A program made the position numbers and the translations under genes. From Mytilus californianus (taxonomy: Eukaryota > Mollusca > Bivalvia > Mytilida > Mytilidae), in NCBI RefSeq assembly GCF_021869535.1, contig NW_026262712.1, positions 112,775,640 through 112,839,639 of the forward strand: DNA of 64,000 bases, given 5' to 3'. Every line of letters starts with the position of its first letter. The first letter of the stretch is position 1. Below are positions 35,480-47,639 of this stretch, one piece after another. The notes under the pieces were generated by a model. The model searched no databases, had not been told where the DNA came from, and saw only the letters and a list, made by a program, of their open reading frames with translations.

Positions 35480-35887
35480 CTGTTGGCATTTTAAAAAGAA
35501 TATTTCGTTTATCTCAAAATGAACTCCGTAGACAAAAAACCAACACTTTCGTGTGAACGGACTGGAGAATATTTCTAATTACCTCATTGCCTTGTCTGAC
35601 AGCAATCAAACAATTAAAGATTTAGAGGATATATTTTGAGTATACATTTTTCATGAAGGAAAGATCAATAAAAGAAGCTACTCCTACTCTTTTCGAATTT
35701 CGACTATTTTGTTTGTTTCTATTCATCTCTATGAAACATGCATATTGATTTTATTTGCATGTATTTTATATGTTAAAGTTTCGAATTACAGTTAAATCGC
35801 ATGTCAAATGGTTCAACATGGAATTCAATGATATAATATAAGCCGGCTGCCTTCAATCCGTTACTTCCCAGCTCAGTCATGTCGAGG
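35480..35887 (+). promoter_or_regulatory. Promoter region of C1q copy 2
   Basis: Shares with copy 1 the octamer-like ATTTGCAT (35753-35760), TAAATCGCATGTCAAATG (35793-35810) and a TATA-like ATATAATATAAG (35831-35842), 46 bp before the ATG at 35888. A 50-bp stretch at about 35705-35755 has no counterpart in copy 1. Confidence 0.65.
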
Positions 35888-38668
35888 ATGAAGTCTGCAG
35901 TCAGTATAGTTGTTATGATAGTTGTAACACAAATAGGACAAACATTTGCAGCTTGCAAGAAAGGTAAAACAAACTTCATAAATACATGTTTCTTGCAATT
36001 TTAAAAGTAGTTGATGAATGTTTAAAACTATTGAAAGTTGTGTGTTCAGTACTGGTTCTATAGCTTATTAATTATGATACACCAATTATATATTGTAATT
36101 GAAAACCATACGTGTCCTTATTCTGTATAAAAAAAAGGAGGATATCTGTATGGTGTGGAAAAATGTACGGATTGGAATTATATACACTAATTGACAGATT
36201 ATGAAGGTCATAGCAAGTTTGTGGTCTTAAAATACAACTATATCCCTAGGTGAGGCCGAGGACTCTCAGGAAGATTAGTTTTAACTAATGGGATTATCCT
36301 CTTGAAATAAAGATTATTTATTCATTTATTAATTTATTTCAAGTACAACAAACTTAATATTATCCTCATAACAAGTCATTGAGAAGTGTTTCATTATACC
36401 AAACAAGATAACTTTGTAACAAATCTACAATACATCACCTGGAAAAATACAAATAGCCACATATGCATGCTTAAGATGAACTATAAAGTTTTTTTTGTGG
36501 TAATTGTAAATAATTTATTCACTGTAGTCAAAACCATGAATACTTGTGTAAAAATTGCTAATCATGTGATAACTGCTAACTGAAAACATTTTACCGTACA
36601 CTAAAGCAGTCAAAGATTATGAAAAGAAATGATCATCTCATACCATACATTTGCTATATTGTTGTTCTTAACGTACATTGATTTATTTTCTGTACTGTAC
36701 CAACATGTTGTTTTTTTTATTAATAACAATATATTATTGTATCCTAATATTTAAGTTTATTTAAGCGGTAATAGAAGTGAGTATTAAACAGCATAAGAAA
36801 GTGTTTAGACTGTCGGGAGTGTGTCAATACACAATTCAGACGAAATTTATTCTGTCGAGAATATTAAGACATCTTTAAGACAGTCAAGAATGTGTCAAGA
36901 TATATTCAGACATCTTTAAGACTGTCAAGAATGTGTCGAGACATATTCAGACATCATTAATAATGTCAAGAATATGTCAAAACTTACATGTATCGAGACA
37001 AGTTTAAGACAGTCGAGAATTGGTCGAGACTAATCAAGACACTTTTCAGACTGTCGATAAAGTGTCGAGAAATTTAAAGACAAGGTTAATACTGTCAAGA
37101 CATGTGTCGAGTAAAATCAAATAATGATACAGATAGTCGAGAGCAATTTCTAGTATCTAGGTACTTATTTAAGACAAATTCAGACTTTGTTAAGAATTTT
37201 TACAAAAATTTCAGACAAAAAAGAGAATATTAATTAAGTAAAAATTCATGCAAATTCAGACAAAAAAATGGTCTTTTTCAGACTTTTGGACTTTTGTTGT
37301 GCATTGTTGTACAATGAAAAATAAGTTCGAAAAAAACTCCCGAAAATATGATTACAAAACTATTGACCGTGGTAATGGTCTCAAAGCTTTGAAACTACTG
37401 ACTGGTAAATAGTCTGTGGAATGAAATAGCACAAACTTCCTTTTTTGTATAGAAAAAACAAACTGTATAGTTATTGTACCCCTTGACGTCAGCGATAAAC
37501 TGAACGTTTTTGTCAATCCATATCTCATTATGGCTGTGTATCATAATGTTCATTGAAACCATCTTTCGTAAGCACACATGTCTACGTCTGTTAATTAATT
37601 TATCAAATATACACAACCTTTCATTATGTTACAATAATGTGAACTATTTGTTACATTTTATATATTTTTTCGTAACTCATTTTGCAGATATTAGTTTATC
37701 TGATGACCTACTGGACCTGTTATGTAAATGTCGAAAAGAAAAGAATGCATTTGACGGTACGTTTAATTTTGTTTATTTTTTCTTTTTTATTTTCTTTTAG
37801 GTTTTATGCAACAGTTCTGAATATTTTTATATAGATCTTTTGTCTTTAGACATTTAAATCATACAATTTTTATATTTTAGTGTACCGATTAAGAAAGTTG
37901 TGAGACTTACTATGCGTATAGGTTTTGTTCCTTGTTGAAGGTCGTACGGTGACCTATATATAAAGGTTAATTGCTACGTCATTTGGTCTCTGGTGGAGAG
38001 TTGTCTCATTGGCAATCATACATGTACGACATCTTCTTATTCTTATATTTTCTGCAAATGCTTCTTACACTTTGCTCGGAAATTTTCATGACCAAAATTA
38101 TTGAAAAACAATTTTAGTTCATTCAATATTTTGTCAAATGGAACTAAACTTTACCTGATATACTGAAGTTGTAAACAGTTAACTTTTTTTTTTCTTTGTT
38201 ATATTTGTAATTAAGTGTGTGCTTTTTATTCATTGTCTATGTTTAAAGTATATAAAATTATTTTTCCCCCTAGGACTAACAAGTAAAACCCGTCCTGCGT
38301 TTACTGTATCACTGACTCCTACAAAAGCTCTTGCAGCAAAAGAAGTTATAAAGTTTAATAAAGTCTGGTTGAACACTGGTAATATTTATGATCCTAAAAC
38401 TGGCGTGTTCACTGTACCAATGAACGGTTTATATTTGGTGTCAAGTTCTATGATGTCTACCCATGGAAAACATCTGCATTGTCACATGGTGAAAAATGGT
38501 CAGTTAAATGTAGGAGCGTTTGGTACAGGATATTCTCAAGGTACTTTGAATGCTATAATGGACTTGAAGAGGTACGACAAATTGTCAATAAAACAGGACG
38601 GTCAAAGTGGTGAGGTTGTGCATGGTACCCACTGGTCAATGTTCTCAGCTTACCTTATATCTGAATGA
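35888..38668 (+). CDS. C1q domain-containing protein, copy 2 (3 exons)
   Basis: Predicted secreted C1q protein of 179 residues. Exons are 35888-35963, 37688-37756 and 38274-38668, with GT-AG phase-1 introns at positions equivalent to copy 1. The signal peptide is residues 1-22 (MKSAVSIVV..FAA before Cys23). The stalk (LLDLLCKCRKE) carries two closely spaced Cys, where copy 1 has Ile-Lys-Cys, and the exon is two codons longer. The C1q domain starts near residue 56, with VWLNTGNIYDPKTGVF and SMFSAYLISE at the C terminus. Intron 1 is long (1.7 kb) and holds an AGAC-rich repeat; intron 2 holds a tail-repeat copy. AATAAA just after the stop is lost (poly-A instead), but ATTAAA at about 38813 remains. 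The Cys pair suggests disulfide-linked oligomers (inference). Confidence 0.94.
36780..37290. repeat. AGAC/GTCGAGA-rich degenerate repeat in intron 1 of C1q copy 2
   Basis: Loose tandem repetition of words such as AAGACTGTCAAGAATGTGTC, GTCGAGACATATTCAGAC and CATCTTTAAGACAGTC, with AGAC or its complement about every 15-20 bp. Copies 1 and 3 lack it in the same intron. It may be a degenerate minisatellite or part of a larger element. Confidence 0.7.
37905..38045 (+). repeat. Tail-repeat fragment in intron 2 of C1q copy 2
   Basis: CTTACTATGCGTATAGG.., GTTGAAGGTCGTACGGTGAC, GTCATTTGGTCTCTGGTGG and GTTGTCTCATTGGCAATCAT: the last ~130 bp of the tail repeat. It is absent from the matching introns of copies 1 and 3. 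Confidence 0.75.
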
Positions 38669-39090
38669 AAAAAAATAATTCATATCTAACTATACATCGT
38701 AGTTCTACTATGTCATTGTTTATTTTGTCCTATTGTCTTGGTGTATATTATTTGTCATTAAGGCATACACCCATTATAATTTGAGTGTGTGTGAGAAGTA
38801 TACTGATTGTCATTAAAACTTTTCCATACATACCATATCTGGGATATTCAACATACCAGTTTAATTTAACTACCGTACTAATATACCTCTTTTGTTTATT
38901 TATTTGTTCTTTTATTTTTGTACAGTTTCTTCATTCGTTTTCTTGAAAGATGTTTATATTTCAAGAGCCGATCTATAGGTGTGGTTCGATGGAGTTGAAT
39001 CCTCTTATAAAATACATGGAGAAAAAGACGCAAACGACTCATAATAAAACAGAAAAAACACTTTACCCTGGGGGAACATGATTCATCTAT
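38669..39090 (+). other. 3' flank of C1q copy 2
   Basis: Likely 3' UTR and downstream DNA that match 12844-13255. Beyond TTTACCCT the two segments differ: segment 1 carries the 540-bp satellite, segment 2 carries the tail repeat uninterrupted. Confidence 0.6.
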
Positions 39091-39094
39091 CAGA

Positions 39095-39600
39095 TTTTTT
39101 GGCTTGAACTATGTTTAAGTAGCTATGAGAACTATACGATCGGTACTTTGTGTCTTTTTTTTATATCAGGTTTTGTTTGCCAATCTGAAAGGCAAGTTAT
39201 TTCGAACTGATTTTTAGAGTTTGTTTTTATGTTGTTCTGTTACACCACTGTCCCAGTTTAGAAAAGAGTCTAACTTTAACGCTCACAAACCTTTTAACCC
39301 TGACAGATAATATATGTGCATGTCCTATGTCGGGAGCCTATTATACAGTGGTTGTTGTTGGTTGCTGTCCGTCATGTTTTTTGTTTTGTTAATTGTTTTG
39401 TTATAAATAAGAACTTTCAGTTTTACGTTTGAATTGTTTGACATTTTGTCATGCCAGGTACTTTAATAGTTTACTTTGCGGTATGATTTTGTTGTTCACT
39501 GTCCGGTGACCTAAAATTGCTTAAATCCACGTCATTTTGATTCTGGTGGATAGTTATCTCATTTGCAATGATACCAAAGCTCCTTATTTGAAAAACGATG
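39095..39600 (+). repeat. Tail-repeat copy at the satellite-free site
   Basis: Runs from TTTTTTGGCTTGAACTATG.., ACGATCGGTACTTTGTGTC, through GAAAGGCAAGTTATTTCG, CACCACTGTCCCAG and CATGTCCTATGTCGGGAGCC, to GATAGTTATCTCATTTGCAA. It corresponds to 18690-19120 in segment 1, where the satellite lies in place of its first part. Confidence 0.75.
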
Positions 39601-41180
39601 TTGACAAATCATTTAAAAATATCAATTCCAGACACGCGTTTTACTTCTACGTTTCTGCGATTCTGCAATACCATATTTCGTGGTGAAATATCAAATGATA
39701 AAATGTGTAAGCCTATTACACTCGAGCTCAATGATATAGATTAATTGTATATTATGAGTTGGAGTTACTGGTCATTGTGTAGAGCCTTTTAGTTTCGATG
39801 TTAAAACATATGATTATCAACCAGTTTAGTGCATTATGTATGAAACTGCCCCTCTATTAATAAAAACAAAACTGGTCCATTATAGACTAACAAGGCATTA
39901 ATACAGGGCCATTATGAATAAACAGAGTATAGCGTTAAGGTGTCTCCAGTGCATCAGGAGTTGCTTACTGTTCCAGAGAACCTGAGTTCATCCTCACTGT
40001 TTGTGCGGGTTCCTTTGGTTAATATTAAGTTTTTTGTGTTCTTGTGGATATTAATTCATCTTACAGTTTTTTAATTGACCCTTTTGTATCTATCTCTCCG
40101 AATACACCGGTAAATATCTACAAACCTTTAATGTGGGTAATAAGACGTACGTGAATTTAGGCTACAGTTGTTTACAGGTGTACAAATCTCATTAATCAAT
40201 TCACAAGAAACACATCAAGGTATTAGAAAAACAGAGGGAATAATATAATCTCCAAAAGGTGCGTCGACAGGGTAATGGTCTCCAGCTATGCATGTATCAC
40301 CCGCCATGCGAAATCAAAATCAGTCAAAGTATCATAATCAGGAATAGGACACAATCGATAAAACCTATGTTTAATACCACGGATCAAAAATCTACGTTAT
40401 GATACAGATGGTTCATTTATGGTCAACATGTTCAAAACATGCTTTAATCAGACGTATTACGGATTAAGGTTTTTAAAAATTCCCCGATTGTGACCCACGG
40501 AATAAGGCTTATCACCGGGTTTGAACTTACATGAGCAACAAGACGGGTGCCACATGTGGAGCAGTATCTGCCTACCCTTCTTGAGCACCTGCAGAGATCG
40601 TCCCCGGTTTTTTAATGGGGTTCGTGTTGCTCAGTCTTTATTTTTCTATAATTTGCTTTGTTTACTGTTGACAGTTGTTCGTCTTTTGGTCCTTTTTCGT
40701 TTTTTGCCATGTCGTTGTCAGTTTATTTTCGACGTAGGAGTTTGAATGTCCCTGTTGTATCTTTCGCCTCTCTTTGAAACGAATATATATAATGGTTCAG
40801 ATTAAACAAGTCTGATTTAAAAGTGTTTTTTTCATGTGTTCCACGTAGCAACCGTCGCTGTCTCATAACACTAGATGCGATTTTTCTTGTGTATTCCCTT
40901 ATTTCCAAGATCCCTAAACCTCAAAATATAGAAAACAAAAATGTAAATCCGTTTAGGTGTACGAGCGACTTATAATAAATATATACTTTTAATAGAGGGT
41001 GTGTCACGTCGATATAGTGTTTTGAGCACTCAAACTTGCACCTTATAATGTCGAACAGAGAATTAACAAAAGTACTGCCAACCCAAAGATAATCAAAACC
41101 AAAAGAGCATTATACCGGTATTATAATGAAATAAACTGTCATCAAGCGGATTTAATTTTTATTCTAAAAATGGAGAGAAA
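39600..41180. other. Segment 2 flank with repeat copies
   Basis: Paralogous to 19130-19455 and 25876-26560. It holds a copy of the GTTGCTCAGTC repeat at 40515-40790 and the GTGTGTCACGTCGATATAGT block (about 41000), also seen at 26488 and, in part, 58194. No gene is visible. Confidence 0.55.
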
Positions 41181-41510
41181 AGGTATGATTACATTGAGAA
41201 AATAATCCACCAGAGACCAAATGATGCAGATGTAAGAAACTATAGGTCACCGTACGGCATTCAATAATGACAACAAGCAATTTTCATATCTTGTAGTACG
41301 GTATAAGATAAAGGCCGCGACATTACAAAATGTGAAATATTATAAACGAAAAAACCAACGGTCTGGATAATGATAAAACAGTTATGACACAGAGCAACAA
41401 ACGACAACCAGTAAATTAAAGAATACTGACTTTGAACAGTCACGTAAATAATATGACGGGAATAAACATATTTGCGTTCCCTCACTCCCACCCTCTCCTT
41501 CCCTCACATC
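41180..41510 (-). repeat. Tail-repeat family, reverse copy
   Basis: On +: CCACCAGAGACCAAATGATG, TAGGTCACCGTACGGCATTC, AAACCAACGGTCTGG, AACGACAACCAG. Complementary to the + copies; near-adjacent to a + copy at 41800-41990. Confidence 0.7.
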
Positions 41511-41799
41511 GGACAGGGGTGTTGCAATTTTAACTTGATGTCTCATTAAGGTTAATCTAAAATTTCAGTTTGTTCTTAAAAAAAACACAAGCAAACGTAA
41601 AACATTAATCAATTTAACAGTGCGTGAATGTATCAAAGAATGAATCAATAACAGATAGATAGGTCAAAAGGTCAAAGTATTATTTTGCTTCTAGATATGC
41701 GAAGTGTCTTTCATGAGATTATGTATGAAACACGCAGTACCCAGATCCTAATTCAAATTGGTTCCATTTGGCTAGTAAGGCTCAAATATTTGAACATAA

Positions 41800-41990
41800 A
41801 TCAGGCCGTTATTTTTTCTCGATTGAATTGTTTTATATTTGTCATTTCGGGGCCTTTTATAGCTGACTATGCGGTATGGTTGTTCATTGTTGAAGGCAAC
41901 ACGGTGACCAATAGTTGTAAACTTCTACGTCATTTGGTCTCTGTTGGAGAGTTGTCTCATTTGCAATCATACCACATTTTCTTATTTTTG
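41800..41990 (+). repeat. Tail-repeat family copy
   Basis: GGGGCCTTTTATAGCTGACT, ATGCGGTATGG, TTGTTGAAGGCAACACGGTG, GTCATTTGGTCTCTGTTGG, GTTGTCTCATTTGCAATCAT: a clean 5'-truncated copy. Confidence 0.75.
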
Positions 41991-42173
41991 TATTAACATT
42001 TTATCGCCAGCTTGCTTGTATCGTCCTTACCGATGCATGTTTCTTTCATAAAAATTTGCCGTATGAACGTCCCCTTCATGCAAACTCAACGCGAGCTATG
42101 ATACATCTGGATTTTTATCAGATTGGTGCAAACTTTACACTGTAAAAATCCAAAACCATTCACATGCTGAACT

Positions 42174-42395
42174 GCCTCGGTGGTTTCGTAGTAGACAAGT
42201 GATCGCCTCCCGAGAGGGAGGCCGTGGGTTCTAACCCCGGCCGGGTCAAACCAAAAGATTGGCATTTGCTACATTTAGAACATAGAGGAAAGACTGTCGT
42301 TCAGAGACAAAATAACGTGTCCGGGTTACCTTGTGAACTAGGACGTTAAAATCCCACTTAGCGTGTCGGTCTAGTACACATCTGGTTGATATCTT
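42174..42395 (+). mobile_element. tRNA-derived SINE
   Basis: 42174-42250 has a tRNA-like head: GCCTCGGTGGTTTCGTAGTAG (A-box region), a GCCTCCCGAGAGGGAGGC hairpin, and GTGGGTTCTAACCCCGG (B-box-like GGTTCTAACCC) followed by CCGGGTCAAACC. The unrelated body runs to about 42395. The layout matches tRNA-head SINEs that are common in molluscs. It is not a functional tRNA: the acceptor stem does not close. Confidence 0.75.
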
Positions 42396-42994
42396 TATTT
42401 TCATATTACATTATCATTTTTAGGCCATGAATATGCATTAAATTTGCATATGTACGTTAAACAGCCATCCTTCTTTACCATTAAAGAGCCGTGCCGTTTT
42501 TCTTTTGTTTTATCGACGCAGTCGGTAATAGTGTCGAATTCGTTACCTTTGATCTTAATGATGCTAAAATATGGCAACCGTTTCGGTGTTGTCGCTGATC
42601 TGTTCCTCTGATTGGACACCCATTTATTTGTCGATGTTCGAGCATACGTTTGTTAATGCTTTGTTATCGCCCATTTGGAATGATTTCCAAATTTGCAGGT
42701 TTACAGTTCACTGTCACTGCGATCATACCGTATGCACAGGTGAAAACAAGGTTCAGTAAATCTACAATTTCAGCTTTATTAGTTCGAATGAAGTAAACAT
42801 ATCTGTCGTTGGCTCGTTTCAACATTTCCACATTAATCATCCCCGTGACAATTTTGTGTATGTATATGATTACTAAATATAATACGTAAGACAAAGAGTG
42901 TCAAAAAGGGGGGTCTTAAAATATACATATATATAACAAATCTATTACCTGTCAAAAGATGAGTAATAGATCATCTCCTTTCGACGTTTGTCCG

Positions 42995-43210
42995 TTATTG
43001 TGGATTCATTTTTTTTCCTGGCTATCAATTTTCGTGGATTGACGAAAACTTGCATGTTCGTGGATATTTCATTTCGTGGTTTTGCCAATCTCTGCATACA
43101 GATCATTATATAAAATTTGTAATTCGTTAAACATTTAAATTCGTGGTTCACCTGTACACACGAAACCAACAAAAATTGGTATCCAACGAATACTAATGAA
43201 TTCACAGTAT
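42995..43210. mobile_element. MITE with TTGTGGATTCATT ends
   Basis: Left end TTATTGTGGATTCATT and right end AATGAATTCACAGTATA (read on + as ACTAATGAATTCACAGTA) are imperfect complements. TATCAATTTTCGTGGATTGA inside the left is matched by AAAAATTGGTATCCAACGAA inside the right. Related but more decayed sequences are at 28995-29165, 44320-44430 and 62500-62700. The open frame across it is incidental. Confidence 0.65.
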
Positions 43211-43254
43211 ACGCACCAAAAGTGTTTTGCGTCAGACTTTCTAATAGTTGAATT

Positions 43255-45090
43255 TATGCTTGTATATTTATCATTGACATTTCTTCTATGTTCTAAAACC
43301 GTTTTCTGTTTAATTTGTTATGTTTTACATTGTATGTATTTTATGTTAACTTTATTGCAAAGGCACATGCTACTGATAAAATACTTTACATACCTTTACA
43401 AGTTAACGGTATATATATGTATATTTGTTAGAGACCACTGCGGCGTGTTCAATTTTCAGAATTGTCAGACTATTGAGATCAAGACAATATTATCAAAAAG
43501 ATTTTACTCCCATGCATCTTAAGGCGTCCAATAGTTTTTGTGTTTACATTTAACCGATAACATTTTACCCCAAACAGTACTCAGAATAAAATCTTGTGTG
43601 AGTATTGATTAGATGATATATGATTGGAAACGGTCATTCATTTAGGTTTAGAAACTCCAGAAAATCAAATTCAAATTTAAAAAAGTGACAAAATTATATT
43701 CAATGTAATTAGGAAAGGCAAAATCAATTATCATTTCCCATTAAGTGGGACTATTAGCCGTTTTTATTTCAAATTTATTCCGGGTCAACTTTTGCCGCAT
43801 GACCATATTCCTTTTGTCTTGCTGTAATACATTGCTTGTAACAAGAACTGTCATCAATGTTTTGAAATTTATTGCTTTTCAAGGAATTAAATATGGAACA
43901 CCACTGGTACCCCATTGAAAATGCTTTACACATATTTGCGCTCTCGTAACCTATAGCTTTATATCTACTCTTCAATCTGTTTAATAGTTTGCTCTGCATT
44001 GATTTGATAAGAGCTACGTGTACTAGTGAGGCAAGAAGTTTTATGCTGAACAAATATGTCTGGAATATTACGTTTTATTTTTAGTTCATTTGACCTTGAA
44101 GTATAATGTTATTAAATTATTTGAGTTTAACTTTAAATAAAAATAAAATAAGTACAAACTCTCTTATATTATTTTGCTTATTGTCTAGTTAAGATGTACG
44201 TCATTTTAGATTACAGTTGACTCTCTTTCCATTGTATAAAATATATTATACCATGTAGACAGTGTTCTTTATATCAAAAAAGGATAACCACATAGATTGG
44301 ACAACACAACAAACAACAACTTCAGGTTTTATCCTTTGGCAAAACCACGAAAGAAAGGATCCACGAAATTACCATTCAACTCAATCCAAGAAAATAAGTG
44401 AATCCACAGTACTTGAAACCAACACTTAAATCTACCTTCATACTTTAACTTATTACATAAACCATGAAATCCGGGTCTAAACTGTATAATTTAGCAAATA
44501 CATATTCACCTCATAATGAACATATGTACTAAGTTTCAAGTTGGTACGACCAAAAGCTACTTTAAATCAAACCTAAATGTCAACCTGATACAAGAACGGA
44601 CGGACTAAAGTAACTGCTGAAATATAGTGTTCCGCAAGGCCGGTAGGCTATTTCATATTTTTTTCGGTTAAAATGAGTTCTATGTTACTTGTGTTACTCC
44701 AAATTTAAGGTTGACAGTTCAAACGAACTACCATGCCCTCAAAGTTAATATTTACAAGTTTTACCCAAGTCAGTGGGTTCTTGATATAGCTGCTTACATC
44801 GTTGACTGCGGTGTTTGAAGTGCGCTGGAACAAATTAAGTCTAATATCAAACTTTTCTATTTCAAGGTTTGGACATGTCTTGAGATATAGCCAAACAACA
44901 GACATACAGTTAGACACGAAGTGATGACGCAATTTTTTTTTCAGGGCGCTGTTTACAAAGAGGATCCGCCGATCAGTTTCACAAACAATCTTACGACTAA
45001 AGTTGATCGTAAGTCATAAACAGTATACTTACATGTACGATCAACTTTAGTCGTAAGATTTTTTTCGTGAAACTCATCATTGATGATTGT
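43255..45090. repeat. Segment 2 flank, paralogous to 27230-29800
   Basis: Long matches by eye to segment 1, for example TTTTGCCGCAT, GTTGTAACAAG-type and GGAACACCACTGGTACCCC words in the same order, and the GGGCGCTGTTTACAAA block (44945), also at 29643 and 63220. The foldback element 44985-45065 has two well-kept arms, TCTTACGACTAAAGTTGATC and its complement. No gene. Confidence 0.7.
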
Positions 45091-45139
45091 TTACATTGAT
45101 TGTGGAGGAAGGGTACGGTGGACAAGTAAAACATTTTAA

Positions 45140-45635
45140 CAGCAAAGTTCTGTACCGGACATGGTTTATATGAACGGTAATAACTTAGGGGAGGGCTCAC
45201 TGAAATATGCTTTGGGGGTTAGAACCTTTGGTAATTGTAGGGGTTCAAAGTTGCTGTTAAAATCTTTTTAACGTGTCCACCATACACTCCTTCGGGAAGC
45301 CTCGCCAACTCCATACGGCAAATTTCTTTACCGGACATGGCTCAAATGAAAGGTTATAACTTAGAGCAGGGCCCACTTAAAAATTCTGTTCTGGTTAGAA
45401 CCTTTTGGAAATTATAGGGGTTCAAAGTTGCTGTTCAAATTTGTTTTGACGTTTCCATCATACACTCTTTCGGGAAGCTTCGCCAACTCCCTACGGCAAA
45501 GTTCTTTACCTGACATGGCTTAAATGAAAGTTATAACTTAGAACAGGGCCCACTGAAATTTTCTCTTGGGGGTTAGAACCTTTTGCGAATTGTAGGAGTT
45601 CAAAGTTGCTACTCAAAGTGTACGTGTTTTTTTTT
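45140..45635. repeat. ~177-bp tandem repeat, three units
   Basis: GTTCTGTACCGGACATGG (45147), TTTCTTTACCGGACATGG (45323) and GTTCTTTACCTGACATGG (45501) are spaced 176-178 bp. Each is followed by AGGGCCCACT-like, GGTTAGAACCTTT and GGTTCAAAGTTGCTG words, and the spacers by ACACTCCTTCGGGAAGC. Units are diverged by tens of per cent. No coding potential. Confidence 0.85.
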
Positions 45636-46245
45636 AAATCAAAAGTCTTTTTTCCTGTCGATACATTTCTTTTAAGTAAGCATGCATACCGTACAAAATA
45701 GTGCACGTATAATTTTAATAGAAAGTACTTATTATCGGGATGAAAACACTCCTACAGCTTGTTCTTCCATAACTTTTCATTTTTGGTATCGGAAATAGAT
45801 AACCAGGATATTTGAAAAACAAGATATTTGAGGATGCCGAGTGTATGGAAAGCCAGTATATAGTTATTCTATCGCATATAGTATCTTTCTTATTTCGTTT
45901 ATTTGAAAACATATACATTGTACTTAGGAACAAGTTTAAGTCATCTCACATTAAATATCTATTTTTATGCTCTACCTACGACATGATATTCCCTGGTCTG
46001 TGTGTTCGTTCGTTTGTTTGTCCCTTCATCCGTTTGTTCCTTTGTCCGTCCGTCAGTCCGATCATTCTGCATTAGATTAACGTTATTAGTGAATGTTGTT
46101 TAAGATGAAGTTGTAGTTAGATCAACTCAAAACTTAGTACACATGTTCATTATTATATGATCTTTCAAAATTGAATGCCCAAATTAGCATTTTGATATAA
46201 ATGTCACGGTTCACTGAATATGGAAAATGATTGTGCGAGCGAATT
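45636..46245. other. Intergenic sequence, no gene seen
   Basis: Only short frames without recognisable domains, plus a pyrimidine-rich GTTCGTTTG / CCGTCCGTCAGTCC stretch (46010-46065). Confidence 0.35.
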
Positions 46246-46247
46246 AA

Positions 46248-47420
46248 GGTCTTTCCACTTCTCTGTGGAAAGACCTATTGTATTTGTATTGATTATTATT
46301 TTATTTTTTCTTCCTCCAAACCCTTTTCTTGCGGTATAAAGTTGTTTGGCAAGACGTCGCTTAGATATTTTGGATATTATATCGAACAGTTATTGCGCTA
46401 TTAAAACTCATCTTGTTTTTTTGAAAGATTTATCTCCTCAAACACTGTTTTTCTTGTTAGTGTATCTCCTTCGTAACCAAAAAAGATAACGACAAAATTC
46501 TTTTTTATATTTCTTCGCTACATCCTCAGGAATTTTTGGCTGATTTGGATCGAAGCAATCCGGTGAAATCTTATAGGAGTTATCTACCTTAACCAAATAA
46601 TTTTGTCGTTTTGTTTTTGTAACTAATAAACCGTAAGCCGTATACACCTATAGTCTTTTTATTTGAGGTTCTTGGGTCCTAACTTAGAAAATGAGGTCAA
46701 GGTCAAAGGTCAAGGTCATGTTCTCAATTTTGACTTTTGCTTGTTTTTACATTTTCTCTGACACTTTTAAAGTTATATTTCAAAGAACTAGTGCAAAATG
46801 TTTGCTTTATTGTGATGAAGATATGATATATTTGGTCTGAATCAATCTTGAAATGTTTTATTTGAAGGTAAATTGATTATTACTTTAGATTGGAATATGA
46901 TAAAGCCATAAGATCTTTTGCAAAATGTTAGGTGACATATGACCTTGAAAAAATGTCAACAGGAAGTGACCTTGGGTGAACCGGAAGTAGTCATTTATGC
47001 ACTCATGTCAAGGAAAAGTACCTACAAACCATATCTTTTTTAAATGGGCATACATAAACCTATCATTTGAGACCAGGAGGGACATTCTATAAGCGGACGT
47101 AGCGAATTATCTCCCTCATTACAGGCATAATTATAGAGAAACTAGATATTTTTGGAACCAGTGTGAATAACGCTATCAAATGAGACCGAAAGTAGCGAAG
47201 TTTCTCCCGTTTTAAAGGCAAAAGTATAAATAAACCATATATTTTTGGAATCAGTGTAAATACAGCTATCATATGAGACATTTTCTAATCCGGAAGTTTG
47301 CAATTATCTTCTTTATTTCAGGTAAAAGTATATAGAAAACATATATTTATTGAGTCAGTATGAAGAAACCTATTGGATGCCAAAAGTAACTTTGAGTAAA
47401 CCGGAAGTAGCTTCTTATCA
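46248..47420. repeat. Repeat beginning with a GGTCTTTCCAC hairpin and ending in ~96-bp CCGGAAGT units
   Basis: 46248-46275 is a perfect 11-bp stem (GGTCTTTCCAC / GTGGAAAGACC). About 46680-46770 has AAGGTCAAAGGTCAAGGTCA. From about 46980 diverged units repeat at roughly 96 bp: CCGGAAGTAG, ATTATCTCCCTCATT, AGGTAAAAGTATATAGAAAC, ATATATTTTTGGAATCAGTG, CTATCATATGAGAC. An inverted relative is at 61325-61440. The whole may be one element. Confidence 0.6.
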
Positions 47421-47639
47421 ATTATTTAGAAAATTGATGTGGAAATACCTTCAATTGTTCTCTGACCATTGTTTTTCAATTATTCTTGTTTTTTTTTAAT
47501 TCAATTTGTTTACTTTTTATTCTCATTTCTGATCCACCATGTGATATTATATAGCCATTATATGCTTAGTGGATAGACACTTCGTCTTTACATTTTATTT
47601 GCAATAATTGATACATGTCAAGTTTACAATCTCGGTTTA

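Noticed and set aside
42174-42250. Possible tRNA gene
   Set aside because: It has A/B-box-like sequence but no closing acceptor stem and a unique 3' body; it fits a tRNA-derived SINE.
42571-42759. 62-codon + frame and other 60-110 codon frames across 42-47 kb
   Set aside because: No recognisable domain, composition follows AT-rich background, and neighbouring paralogous segments do not keep the frames.
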